Part shown: positions 46,103 through 55,808 of the stretch, in pieces
Layout: every line of letters begins with the position of its first letter
How positions within the stretch are numbered: the stretch's first letter is position 1
NCBI GenBank assembly: GCA_016795155.1
Contig: JAEUIE010000003.1
Location: 124,001-188,000, forward strand
Direction of reading: 5' to 3'
DNA: 64,000 nt
Origin: Planctomycetia bacterium
GTDB taxonomy: Bacteria; Planctomycetota; Planctomycetia; Gemmatales; HRBIN36
The notes under the pieces: model-generated
The model's input: the letters and a program-made list of their open reading frames with translations, nothing else
Databases searched by the model: none
Told to the model about the DNA's origin: nothing
Position numbers and translations under genes: made by a program

Positions 46103-47089
46103 ATGAAGCTGTTTACTATTATTGTTGCTTTACTGAGCACTTTACCTGCATGGGCTGAGGACAAGCCTGAGTCTACGTTTAAATTGCTGGGAGGTTGGCG
46201 TATCGCGGGTGAATTTGCCCGTGGTGGTATCGCGATTGATCACGCGAATCGCAAATTGTATATGGTTGGTCATGCACAGCGAAATGAGGTGTATGAATAT
46301 GAGTTGCCTGAACATGGAATTGGTAATGATCCAGCATCGTGGCCAAGGGTTAATATTGTACGCACCATTAAAGGCTGGTGGGAAGGTGGCTATGCAAATA
46401 GCCTTGCGTTTTATGAGGGAAAGCTTTGGGCTGCCCCACGAATGTTCTATGACATGAAACCGCCTCGCAACCTCGTACTTTATGCCATGTCAGGAGAAAC
46501 TAAAAATGTCTTCTTGCCTCGACAGCAGTACGGTGGATTCGTCAAATCGGCTGGCAAGTTTCCTGAAGTAGGAGGCGGTGGTTATGAATCAGGGCAAGGC
46601 ACATCATTTGGACCTACACTTGGCACACTGGATGGAAGAAAACTGATCCATCACGATTTCAGTGGGAAATGGGATACTCGTGAAAAGCGAGAGCCCAATT
46701 ATTACCCTGTTACAAATAAAGATGGATGGACCGCACTTATGCCTCGCGAACTCAATGGAAAGAAGGAAGGCCGTTGGGCTTGCGACAGGATTTACGCTGG
46801 TGGCATACGGTTGCCCTCAGGAATCTATTACTGGCCTAGCATGGGAATTGGTGACATCGATTACAATCGGCAGAATGAAACCTTCGCAGCGAAAAACCTG
46901 ACATATCAGTACCGCTATAACCCCGAGAATTATCAATTGATTGGCTGGAAACTGCTTCCGGACATGGGCATTGTGATTGGCCAAGAATTGTCTCCTGATG
47001 GCAAACTCCTGTATTTGTGTATTCGAAGTATCTGGAAAAGCGGTATGTACAAGGTAGACAACGCAGTCATGGTTTTTGAAGTGAAATAG
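46103..47089 (+). CDS. Secreted propeller-like protein homologous to domain of the giant surface protein
   Basis: 328 residues; signal peptide MKLFTIIVALLSTLPAWA|EDK. The body looks like a beta-propeller: GGIAIDHANRKLYMVGHAQR, NEVYEYELPEHG, RNLVLYAMSGETKNV, LIHHDFSGKWDTREK. It aligns by eye with residues about 830-1224 of the giant protein at 12933-17168: SFGPTLGTL with SFGPSLAAV, REPNYYPVTNKDGW with RNPNYYSTYDGGAW, IYAGGIRLP with IYGSATWID, and NRKLYMVG...VYEYELP with NGNLQFLT...VYEFNYP. No known family name. Function unknown. Confidence 0.75.
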   Translation: MKLFTIIVALLSTLPAWAEDKPESTFKLLGGWRIAGEFARGGIAIDHANRKLYMVGHAQRNEVYEYELPEHGIGNDPASWPRVNIVRTIKGWWEGGYANSLAFYEGKLWAAPRMFYDMKPPRNLVLYAMSGETKNVFLPRQQYGGFVKSAGKFPEVGGGGYESGQGTSFGPTLGTLDGRKLIHHDFSGKWDTREKREPNYYPVTNKDGWTALMPRELNGKKEGRWACDRIYAGGIRLPSGIYYWPSMGIGDIDYNRQNETFAAKNLTYQYRYNPENYQLIGWKLLPDMGIVIGQELSPDGKLLYLCIRSIWKSGMYKVDNAVMVFEVK

Positions 47090-47142
47090 TCAGCAATTGT
47101 ACACGTTGTCTCTTTTATTAATAATCCAATATCATAACACCA

Positions 47143-48630
<1,488 letters not shown>

Positions 48631-48638
48631 ACGAACTC

Positions 48639-50825
48639 CTAAGGCTGCTTCACATTCTCAAACCGAGCAGATTTCAGTGTCCAAGCTTTGCCTGAGACTA
48701 GTTCTGCGCTGCCGCCTTGGGCGAAGAAACGGGCCTGGGTGGCGCGTTCGCCTTGAGGGAAAATCTGCTGGGTGACGCATTGCCTGCCGTTGGCAAACAC
48801 TTCCAGCACGGGGCCATCAATAAATATTCGCAGCTTGAGCAGTTCATCCGGCTTCAGTTCAAGTGGAGCATCTACCGTCAACTTGGGTGCATGATGGCTG
48901 CCATACCCATCGAGTGGGCCAGCGGAGTACTTTACATCCTTGCGAAGAGTTGACTTGCTCATGTCAATACTGATGGTCTTCTTCACTGGTGAATACCGAA
49001 TGACGGTTTCCTCTTTCGTAACAGGATCGCAGAATACCTTGATGCCGACTTCACTGGCGGTGCGAACCCTGATGTTTGCTTCGATCTCCAGCGATTTGCC
49101 ATCAACCCGGCCCAGAGGCAATTGACCGTTCTGTGTTCTCATGTAATTGAGCTTGATTTCATTCTCGCGGAGTGCCTGCAGTTCGGGAACAGGCTCAATG
49201 GTTAATTGACCATCTGGAGATAAGCCCAGCACTCTCGGCATGCTCTGTACTCCAGAACCAGTTGCCCGTTGTGTGGTCATCTTGCGTGGATCGGTAATCC
49301 AGGCCCAGAATATCCTTCGACCTTTATCATCCAGCAGGCTTTCAGGGGCAAAGTAGGTGCCACCGGGCCAGTTCATGCGGATGTGTTGCTCCGGGAAGAA
49401 TTTTTCCTTAGCTGGATCAAATGTACCCAGATACACACGTGCCCCGACTTTATGACTGATGCACAGCAATGCATGCTTGTTGCCGATTTTGAAAAAGTCG
49501 GGACAGGAGCAGTCCTCGCCATCTACCGTCCAGTTCATTTCTTTATGTTCAAAAAAGGCGTGCTTGGGTGTCCAGTTGACTAAATCGGGTGATGTGCACA
49601 AGTAAAGCGTGTCTTTTTTGTCGGGCAAATTGTTCCCGCCCAGCAGACACCAATACTGTCCACCTTCAAACCACAGGTATGGATCCCATACAGTGTACTT
49701 CCCGAAGTTCGGCTCACCCTTTTTGGGCATCGGAACGACAGGATTGTTGGCATGCTTCTTCCATTTGATCAAATCATCATCCTCTGCGGTGGCGACACAC
49801 ACACCGCCGTTGATGCCAAACCAGCAAAGCATCGGCTTGCCTTCTTTGTTGATAAAGGCGTTGCCTGAAAAAATACCGACATCCGTGCCATGCAGTTCCG
49901 AAAGCAGTGCAGGGGGATGGAACGTCCAGTTCACCAGATCAGTGCTGGAAAGGTGTCCCCAGCAATGTCCGCCATGAGGCCGCTTCGGATCCTGATAAAT
50001 GTACATGAGGTGATACTTACCCTTCCAGAAGATGCAGCCATTGGCATCGTAAGGCAACGCCACCCCTTCGTGAGGCCGAGCAGTAACGTGCCATGCTGGC
50101 CACAGTTCTGTTTCACGGGTACGAGTCGGCATACCACCTACCTGGAAAAAACTGACGCCGCCAGGCAAACGCAATGCCCCCGATTCCAGTTTGGCTTGAC
50201 CAAGTAATTTACCAGTAGGGAACATGCCCATACGGTCATCCAGTTTGCCGGTGCTGAAATCCCACCATGCCAGAGGTTTGATGTTGGTGAGTGCACCCGG
50301 TTTCATCACGCCCAGTGCATCGGCAGAGAGTGCATGTGAGTAGATACGAGCATCCACAATGCTGCCAGCAAAGCATGCCCTATCGCTTGCATCGAGATGA
50401 CGCAGCCCCATCACCACCGTGCTTTGCTCATCAAAACGAACGGGTTCTGAAACTGCGCTTTCTGAAATAGTTATGCCATCACGGATGATGCGTACAGTTT
50501 TCCCCTGATACACGATGGCAATCTGAACCAGTTGATCCGTCTTGGCAGTCTCAGCAGGCCACTTGGATTGATCCGTTGGTGTGCGATGAAAAAACTCGCT
50601 GCCCGGCATCCATTTCGCAGGCTCCTTCTCGCCGAATACGATGGCATCAAAAGCCCCGTCGCTGTTTTCAATGGTCAGTACACTTCCGCCTCGTTGCGTA
50701 AGGCTGTCGATCTTCACCCAGGCTACCAGAGTCTTGTCCGTCAGCAGCCAGGTGCGGGAAAGCTGAGCGTGTGCAGGAGTAAAAAAGAGAACGAAAGCCA
50801 ACAGGCCGAAGAGATACTGTTGCAT
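48639..50825 (-). CDS. Secreted GH32-like glycoside hydrolase with LamG-like N-terminal domain
   Basis: 728 residues. Signal peptide MQQYLFGLLAFVLFFTPAHA. Residues about 25-230 are a LamG/concanavalin-like domain (TLVAWVKIDSL, GSIVDARIYSHALSADALG). The five-bladed GH32 propeller follows: VALPYDANGCIFWKGKYHLM with nucleophile-position Asp260, GIFSGNAFINKEGKPMLCWF, TVWDPYLW with Asp381 of the RDP-like motif, and EDCSCPDFF at 437-445, where the usual WECPD acid/base Glu is not in its normal place. A C-terminal beta-sandwich (about 560-728, VLEVFANGRQCVTQQIF) completes it. Expected substrate: fructan or sucrose-like sugar, but the altered motif makes this uncertain. Confidence 0.85.
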   Translation of the reverse strand: MQQYLFGLLAFVLFFTPAHAQLSRTWLLTDKTLVAWVKIDSLTQRGGSVLTIENSDGAFDAIVFGEKEPAKWMPGSEFFHRTPTDQSKWPAETAKTDQLVQIAIVYQGKTVRIIRDGITISESAVSEPVRFDEQSTVVMGLRHLDASDRACFAGSIVDARIYSHALSADALGVMKPGALTNIKPLAWWDFSTGKLDDRMGMFPTGKLLGQAKLESGALRLPGGVSFFQVGGMPTRTRETELWPAWHVTARPHEGVALPYDANGCIFWKGKYHLMYIYQDPKRPHGGHCWGHLSSTDLVNWTFHPPALLSELHGTDVGIFSGNAFINKEGKPMLCWFGINGGVCVATAEDDDLIKWKKHANNPVVPMPKKGEPNFGKYTVWDPYLWFEGGQYWCLLGGNNLPDKKDTLYLCTSPDLVNWTPKHAFFEHKEMNWTVDGEDCSCPDFFKIGNKHALLCISHKVGARVYLGTFDPAKEKFFPEQHIRMNWPGGTYFAPESLLDDKGRRIFWAWITDPRKMTTQRATGSGVQSMPRVLGLSPDGQLTIEPVPELQALRENEIKLNYMRTQNGQLPLGRVDGKSLEIEANIRVRTASEVGIKVFCDPVTKEETVIRYSPVKKTISIDMSKSTLRKDVKYSAGPLDGYGSHHAPKLTVDAPLELKPDELLKLRIFIDGPVLEVFANGRQCVTQQIFPQGERATQARFFAQGGSAELVSGKAWTLKSARFENVKQP

Positions 50826-50902
50826 GATAAGCCCGGCAAGTGTGAGTTCTTCTCAGTGTAGAGGAAGATAGCCCACTGGGCAGTAATGAATATGCGTGTA
50901 CG

Positions 50903-52234
50903 TCACTTCCCATCCACAGCACAGCGAGATTGATTGTCAGCCCACCACTGCTGCCAGGTTTTCTGCATCGATTGGCAACTCATTGGCGCTGCGGCTTGCC
51001 AGGCCTGGGTGGAATATCCAAGTTCCTGACCTGTCAACCTCTTCAACCCTGCTGCGATGCCAGCCCGCACTTGTGGATCGCGGTCTGTTAACAATGGAAT
51101 GAGTTCACCAATGGAACGTGGCTGTGCCAGATCAGCCAGCAGGCGAGCCGCTTTCCTTCGTTTGAAATCCTCATCACGGGATCGATCAGATTGCAGATAC
51201 CGTATCAGCGGAATTACAGCGTGATCGCCCAACAGACGAATCTCCTCATCCAGCAGGAACTCCATCTTGGTATGGCCAATGCCTGCAAAGATATCATTGA
51301 TGCGGCGGGACAATTCCGGGTTATCTCGCCCTTTGAGCACCAGAATTTCATGTACCCAGTTGGTTGCCTGGCATAATTCAAATTCCTGCTTGGGTAATTT
51401 ACTTTCCTGCTGCTTGTCCACCAGAAATTGATGCCCTGAGCCTACTTCGAAAATCTTGCCCTGGTTCTCCACCCGAGTGTTACCTTCCAGAACCGAGAGC
51501 ATGGTTCGATCAGGCAAATGTGCAAGATCGAACTGAGTGCCCAGCGCTGTCACCGTCATCGTGGCGGCAAAAACCTGGAAAGGATCAGGCGCTTTCGCGA
51601 CCGTTGACCAGACCTGCCCTTTCTGCAATCGAATTTGTCGTGGGCTATTGAACACCATCTCCGTGCCATGATTCAACCTGACTTCAGAACCATCGGGCGT
51701 ACGAAACTCACACCGGCCTCGTTCTGACGTGCGCACTGGAACTCCACACCCAACCAAACCGCCGGTGGGCATTGCCGTCCAGTTGCCGTCTTTCTGTATT
51801 TCCACTGCACCGCTGGCAACTGTGAGTTGCATTGTTGACGCAGGAGAAGGGTTCACATTAGCTAGGTCTTGAGCCGGATTGATCTGTCCTGCAGCTGGAC
51901 GGGGCAGCCACAGCCAGGCGAGGAGAAACCCTGCCGCTGCAGCTGAGACAGCCAGCAACCATGTTCGCCAAGGGGTAGTACTGATGGACTTATTCTGCCA
52001 TGGAACTATGACTGGCTTCACTTCAGCCAGAACCGCCTCAGCGATTTGATGGGCATGCTGTTGATACGGCTGCATTTCTAAATGCAAACGCTGATCAAGT
52101 GTACGCAATTCCTCAGCCAGTGCTCGGCATGCATCGCAGCGCTGAACGTGCGTGGCAACCTGTTGCTGCAGTTCTGTAGGCAATTCGTCATCGATCCATG
52201 CGCTCAGATGTTCAATGATTGAGTCGCAGTTCAT
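50903..52234 (-). CDS. Anti-sigma factor with zf-HC2, FecR-like and HEAT-like domains
   Basis: 443 residues from ATG 52234, overlapping the sigma stop as ATGA. The N-terminal zinc-binding anti-sigma domain reads ELQQQVATHVQRCDACRALA (H-x3-C-x2-C). One transmembrane helix at about 90-110 (WLLAVSAAAAGFLLAWLWLP) is followed by a FecR-like domain (about 135-275: LTVASGAVEIQKDG, VWSTVAKAPDPFQVFAATMT, VTALGTQFDLAHLP, VLEGNTRVENQG). The C-terminal 120 residues carry HEAT-like helices (AVIPLIRYLQSDRSRDE, SIGELIPLLTDRDPQVRAGI). It should hold the ECF factor encoded just upstream until an envelope signal arrives. Confidence 0.88.
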   Translation of the reverse strand: MNCDSIIEHLSAWIDDELPTELQQQVATHVQRCDACRALAEELRTLDQRLHLEMQPYQQHAHQIAEAVLAEVKPVIVPWQNKSISTTPWRTWLLAVSAAAAGFLLAWLWLPRPAAGQINPAQDLANVNPSPASTMQLTVASGAVEIQKDGNWTAMPTGGLVGCGVPVRTSERGRCEFRTPDGSEVRLNHGTEMVFNSPRQIRLQKGQVWSTVAKAPDPFQVFAATMTVTALGTQFDLAHLPDRTMLSVLEGNTRVENQGKIFEVGSGHQFLVDKQQESKLPKQEFELCQATNWVHEILVLKGRDNPELSRRINDIFAGIGHTKMEFLLDEEIRLLGDHAVIPLIRYLQSDRSRDEDFKRRKAARLLADLAQPRSIGELIPLLTDRDPQVRAGIAAGLKRLTGQELGYSTQAWQAAAPMSCQSMQKTWQQWWADNQSRCAVDGK

Positions 52235-52779
52235 GGTCTGGACTCCTGGGGACAAAGTTTCTGTCGTAATAGCATCCGAGCTTTGGTCAACCTGGCATTC
52301 ACGGTTGCAGAAGAAACCTGCAGAACGGTTGCCAGTTCCTGGTATGTCACATCCTGGTAATAGTAAAGGAGCAACACTTCACGAGACTCCTCAGGCAATT
52401 CAGCCAGTGCCAGTGATAATTCTTCCTGATGTTCTTCCGCTGGGCTGATAGGTCGGCCGGGTATTTCATTAGCCAGGTTGGTTTGGCCGTTCAGAGAACT
52501 GAATGGCACCGTGGTGCGTGCCTTGGCTTTCAGCCAATCAAGGCAAACCCGGCGGCCAATGCCCCGCAGCCAGGCGCCAAAATGTTCAGGCACCTGCAGC
52601 GTGTTCAGGCTTCGAATGCCGCGCAATAAGGTTTCCTGAGCCAGATCGGGAGCAACATCTCCCCGCCGTACCAGCGCATGACACTGCGCAAGGATTCTCC
52701 CCGACCAACGGTGCACGAGTTCCGTCAGTGAAGCAGTATTGCCTGCCCAGATTTGACGGACCAGCTCACCGTCCGTCAT
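52231..52779 (-). CDS. ECF RNA polymerase sigma factor
   Basis: 182 residues with AAGGAG 6 bases before ATG 52779. Region 2 at about 10-75 (LTELVHRWSGRILAQCHALV, VAPDLAQETLLRGIRSLNTL, HFGAWLRGIGRRVCLDWLKA) and region 4 at about 125-175 (LPEESREVLLLYYYQDVTYQ, ELATVLQVSSATVNARLTKA). A standard ECF without extra domains. Its stop overlaps the anti-sigma start by 4 bases, so the pair is translationally coupled and probably autoregulated. Confidence 0.93.
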   Translation of the reverse strand: MTDGELVRQIWAGNTASLTELVHRWSGRILAQCHALVRRGDVAPDLAQETLLRGIRSLNTLQVPEHFGAWLRGIGRRVCLDWLKAKARTTVPFSSLNGQTNLANEIPGRPISPAEEHQEELSLALAELPEESREVLLLYYYQDVTYQELATVLQVSSATVNARLTKARMLLRQKLCPQESRP

Positions 52780-52906
52780 GAATGCTCCTTAAAACCTTGC
52801 CAGTTTTCGGTGTACACTCTCAAGGTACGCCTTCTTAGTAGAGCATCATGACAAAGTTATTAGGAAAAATGCAGAGAATAATCTGCCATGCAACAGAAAG
52901 TACATT

Positions 52907-53776
52907 TCATCTTTTCTGAGTATCTATGATTTGCCACTTCTCCAACTGCCTTCGCATCGCAGGCAGGCTCATGCTGACCAGGGTGAATTCGCCACCACCT
53001 GCTAATATTCCTACCACCTTGCCTTGTTGATCAATGAACGGCAGGCCGACCAGTTCTTCAAAATCAAACCGTTCCAGGGGTTGAAGGTACATTATTTTAT
53101 CATTGACATTCATGATCCGGCATCGATAAAGCTGCTGTGGCTTTTTCATCGGATCGCCCACCAGCCAAACCAATTGATCCTTGCTCGATTCTTGCGCGAG
53201 CGACAAGCCAGGCAGCTTCACCGTGTTGGGTAATGGCCAGTCTGCCATGTCTTTTCCCATGTCAGGATTTTCGAGCATGTTCACCGGACGATCTTCTGTG
53301 TGTTCACCCAAATGTTGCGGTGGACCTTGCAATTCTTCTAGTCGCAAACTTAAAGTGGATGCCAACCGGATGCGCTTCACCCTTTCCCATTCAGCTTGGC
53401 TCATGCAACTTGCAGTGGTGACTACATACTGCTTTCCGGAATGAAGAAGAAACGCATTCACAGTGAGTGGCTTATCTTGTGCCTCATACATGGTGAGCCT
53501 GAGAGTGGCACCCTCAGGCAGCGGAGGAAGTGTCAAGTTCGTGGTTGGTTTGGTTTCTTTCTGTGGTGAAACAGATGCGATCGGTTTGGTATTCAATGGC
53601 TCCGTATTGGTATTCTGACTGAGTGAGGTTGTTCTTGGAATTACGTTTTGCTGAATCAAACGATAGACCAGCACAATAATCAGAAGAAACGCAAGAAGAA
53701 AAGCAACGAGAGCGGGCAGGCTTACCCAAAACCCGCGTCCATCATCACGTGTTCTCGATGATCCCGAATTACTCAT
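52907..53776 (-). CDS. Membrane-anchored protein with degenerate trypsin-like fold
   Basis: 289 residues. One transmembrane helix at about 17-40 (VSLPALVAFLLAFLLIIVLV), then a Thr/Pro/Asn-rich linker. The outer domain from about 85 looks like a trypsin-like serine protease: VNAFLLHSGKQYVVTTASCM resembles the His strand but has no His, QLVWLVGDPMKKPQQLY fits the region after the Asp, and ELVGLPFIDQQGKVVGILAG sits where GNSGGPLVD would be, without Ser. So all catalytic residues appear lost. Perhaps a binding or scaffolding role. It overlaps the isomerase stop by 4 bases (ATGA). Confidence 0.65.
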   Translation of the reverse strand: MSNSGSSRTRDDGRGFWVSLPALVAFLLAFLLIIVLVYRLIQQNVIPRTTSLSQNTNTEPLNTKPIASVSPQKETKPTTNLTLPPLPEGATLRLTMYEAQDKPLTVNAFLLHSGKQYVVTTASCMSQAEWERVKRIRLASTLSLRLEELQGPPQHLGEHTEDRPVNMLENPDMGKDMADWPLPNTVKLPGLSLAQESSKDQLVWLVGDPMKKPQQLYRCRIMNVNDKIMYLQPLERFDFEELVGLPFIDQQGKVVGILAGGGEFTLVSMSLPAMRRQLEKWQIIDTQKR

Positions 53777-54615
53777 GCTTTCCAGTGCTTACGAATGAAG
53801 TCGTAACCTTCCTGGTAAACTTCTTCGCGTGAAGTGAAGAAATCACGCCAGACACGGGTGGCTGCTGCCAGTTCAGGCAGTGCCCGGCCAAAGGCTTCGA
53901 TGACCATCCAGCCATCGTAACCCGTCTTCTTGATGGCCTTGAACGAATCGGCCCAGCGGACTTGGCCTGTGCCCGGCGTGCCTCGATCATTTTCACTGAT
54001 GTGGACATGGAACAGATGCGGAGCCACAGTGGCAATGGCACTGACGGGATCCTTTTCTTCGATGTGAGCATGGAAAGTATCGTACATGCAGCCGAAGTTG
54101 GGATGATTAACCTGCTTCACAAAGGCTGCGGTATCGACGGCAGTATTGATGAAATAACATTCAAACCGGTTGAGGTATTCAATCGCCAGTCTGACTTTCG
54201 CCTGTGCAGCATATTCAGCTACAGTACGCAGGGTCTCTGCTGCAAACTTCTTTTCATCCTTCGTGGCGCCGGTACCACTGAATACGCCTAGCGGTGAATG
54301 GTAAGGCCCGCAAAGCGTTTCGCCGCCAAAGGCATGAATCATATCGATCACCCACTTCAGGCGATCAACGGCGGCCTGGCGAATGGCGGCATCGCTGCTG
54401 CTCGGATTGGTTTCTGGTCCGACCACCGTGACTGCTGTGGAACGCAATCCCTGGTTCTTAAGCTCTCGGCCTATGTTCTGGTATTGGGCGAGGGTGCCAT
54501 CAAAAATAGGTAACTCCACGCCATCAAAGCCGGTAGCTCTGATAGCTGCGATCACAGGGAAATGTTCTTCGGTGACCTGGGAAGTCCACAACAGCAGATT
54601 CATGCCAATGTTCAT
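53773..54615 (-). CDS. Sugar phosphate isomerase/epimerase (D-psicose 3-epimerase-like)
   Basis: 280 residues, cytoplasmic. TIM-barrel of the xylose isomerase-like family: NIGMNLLLWTSQVTEEHFPV, GFDGVELPIFDGTLAQYQNI, CGPYHSPLGVFSGTGATKDE, VRLAIEYLNRFECYFINTAV (metal Glu in IEYLNRFE), FGCMYDTFHAHIEEKDPVSA (Asp), HLFHVHISENDRGTPGTGQV (His) and GWMVIEAFGRALPE (Glu). The order matches D-tagatose/D-psicose 3-epimerase relatives with all four metal ligands in place. A hexulose 3-epimerase reaction is likely; the exact sugar is not known. Coupled to the downstream protease-fold gene. Confidence 0.88.
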   Translation of the reverse strand: MNIGMNLLLWTSQVTEEHFPVIAAIRATGFDGVELPIFDGTLAQYQNIGRELKNQGLRSTAVTVVGPETNPSSSDAAIRQAAVDRLKWVIDMIHAFGGETLCGPYHSPLGVFSGTGATKDEKKFAAETLRTVAEYAAQAKVRLAIEYLNRFECYFINTAVDTAAFVKQVNHPNFGCMYDTFHAHIEEKDPVSAIATVAPHLFHVHISENDRGTPGTGQVRWADSFKAIKKTGYDGWMVIEAFGRALPELAAATRVWRDFFTSREEVYQEGYDFIRKHWKA

Positions 54616-54799
54616 GGAGGAAAGCCCTGAAGTAATTCAATCGTTGAAACTCAGATGGACATCTTACATGGTTCAGTGGGAAAAGGTGATGACAAAATAT
54701 TGTTACATCGGAGATGTGATGACTACAAACCAATGTGATGACTACCAACCATGCAGCCTGTAGAATGTAATGGGATAATTAACTTGTCTGCGAGACAGT

Positions 54800-55732
54800 A
54801 TGCGTGTGATTCTTGCCAACCCGCGGGGCTTCTGTGCGGGTGTGAATATGGCGATTGAAGCACTCGATCAATCCATCAAACAGTTTGGCACGCCGCTCTA
54901 CGTCTATCATGAAATCGTTCACAATCGATACGTGGTTGACCGTTTCAAAACGCAGGGAGTTACCTTCGTTAACGAAATTGCGGAAGTGCCTAATGGTGGT
55001 ACGGTTCTTTATTCCGCTCATGGCGTCTCGCCAGCATTGAGGCAGGAAGCCAAGGCTCGGCAGCTACGGGCCATTGATGCGACCTGTCCGCTCGTTACCA
55101 AAGTGCACATGGAAGCGATCAAATTTGCCAAAGACGGTTACCATATTCTGCTCATCGGCCATGCAGATCATGATGAAGTGATTGGCACCATGGGCGAAGC
55201 GCCAACCGTGATGACGTTGGTCGAAACAGTGGAAGATGTAGAGAAACTTCCTTTCACTACTGAGAGCAAGCTGGCGTATCTCACGCAGACTACGCTCAGC
55301 GTCGATGATGCAAATATGATCATTTCGGCCTTGAAAAAGCGGTTTCCGCAACTCATCGGGCCGAACAAGGAAGATATCTGTTACGCCACGCAGAACCGCC
55401 AGGAAGCAGTAAAAGAGCTAGCCAAGGAAGTTGATCTGGTACTGGTGCTTGGCAGTCAGAACAGTTCGAACAGTCAACGCCTGGCAGAGCTTGCCAAACT
55501 GATGGGCAAGCAGGCGCATTTGATCGATACGGTGGCGGAACTTGACCCGGCGTGGTTACTTAATGTAAAGTCGGTGCTGGTCACAGCCGGCGCGAGCGCG
55601 CCTGAAGTGGTGGTGCAGGACCTGATCGATTACCTGATCCGTTGCTACGGCGCCAAGGTCGAAACGCACACGGTAAGGGAAGAACATGTCAGGTTCCCAT
55701 TGCCGAAAGAACTCAGGTTAGTTATGGCATAG
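54800..55732 (+). CDS. ispH: 4-hydroxy-3-methylbut-2-enyl diphosphate reductase
   Basis: 310 residues, full length. Last step of the MEP isoprenoid pathway, giving IPP and DMAPP. Motifs: RVILANPRGFCAGVNMAIEA (cluster Cys12), VYHEIVHNRYVVDRFKTQGV, VLYSAHGVSPALR, IDATCPLVTKVH (Cys96), LIGHADHDEVIGTMGEAP, LAYLTQTTLSVDDANMI, DICYATQNRQEAV (Cys194), VLGSQNSSNSQRLAELA and TAGASAPEVVVQDL. All three 4Fe-4S ligands are present. Divergent from the epimerase gene. Confidence 0.98.
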   Translation: MRVILANPRGFCAGVNMAIEALDQSIKQFGTPLYVYHEIVHNRYVVDRFKTQGVTFVNEIAEVPNGGTVLYSAHGVSPALRQEAKARQLRAIDATCPLVTKVHMEAIKFAKDGYHILLIGHADHDEVIGTMGEAPTVMTLVETVEDVEKLPFTTESKLAYLTQTTLSVDDANMIISALKKRFPQLIGPNKEDICYATQNRQEAVKELAKEVDLVLVLGSQNSSNSQRLAELAKLMGKQAHLIDTVAELDPAWLLNVKSVLVTAGASAPEVVVQDLIDYLIRCYGAKVETHTVREEHVRFPLPKELRLVMA

Positions 55733-55808
55733 TATTAAGAGAAGAAGTATAGTGAGCGTGATGCTATGGATGGCATTACGGCAATACCTTTTGCTGAGAG
55801 ATGACAAC

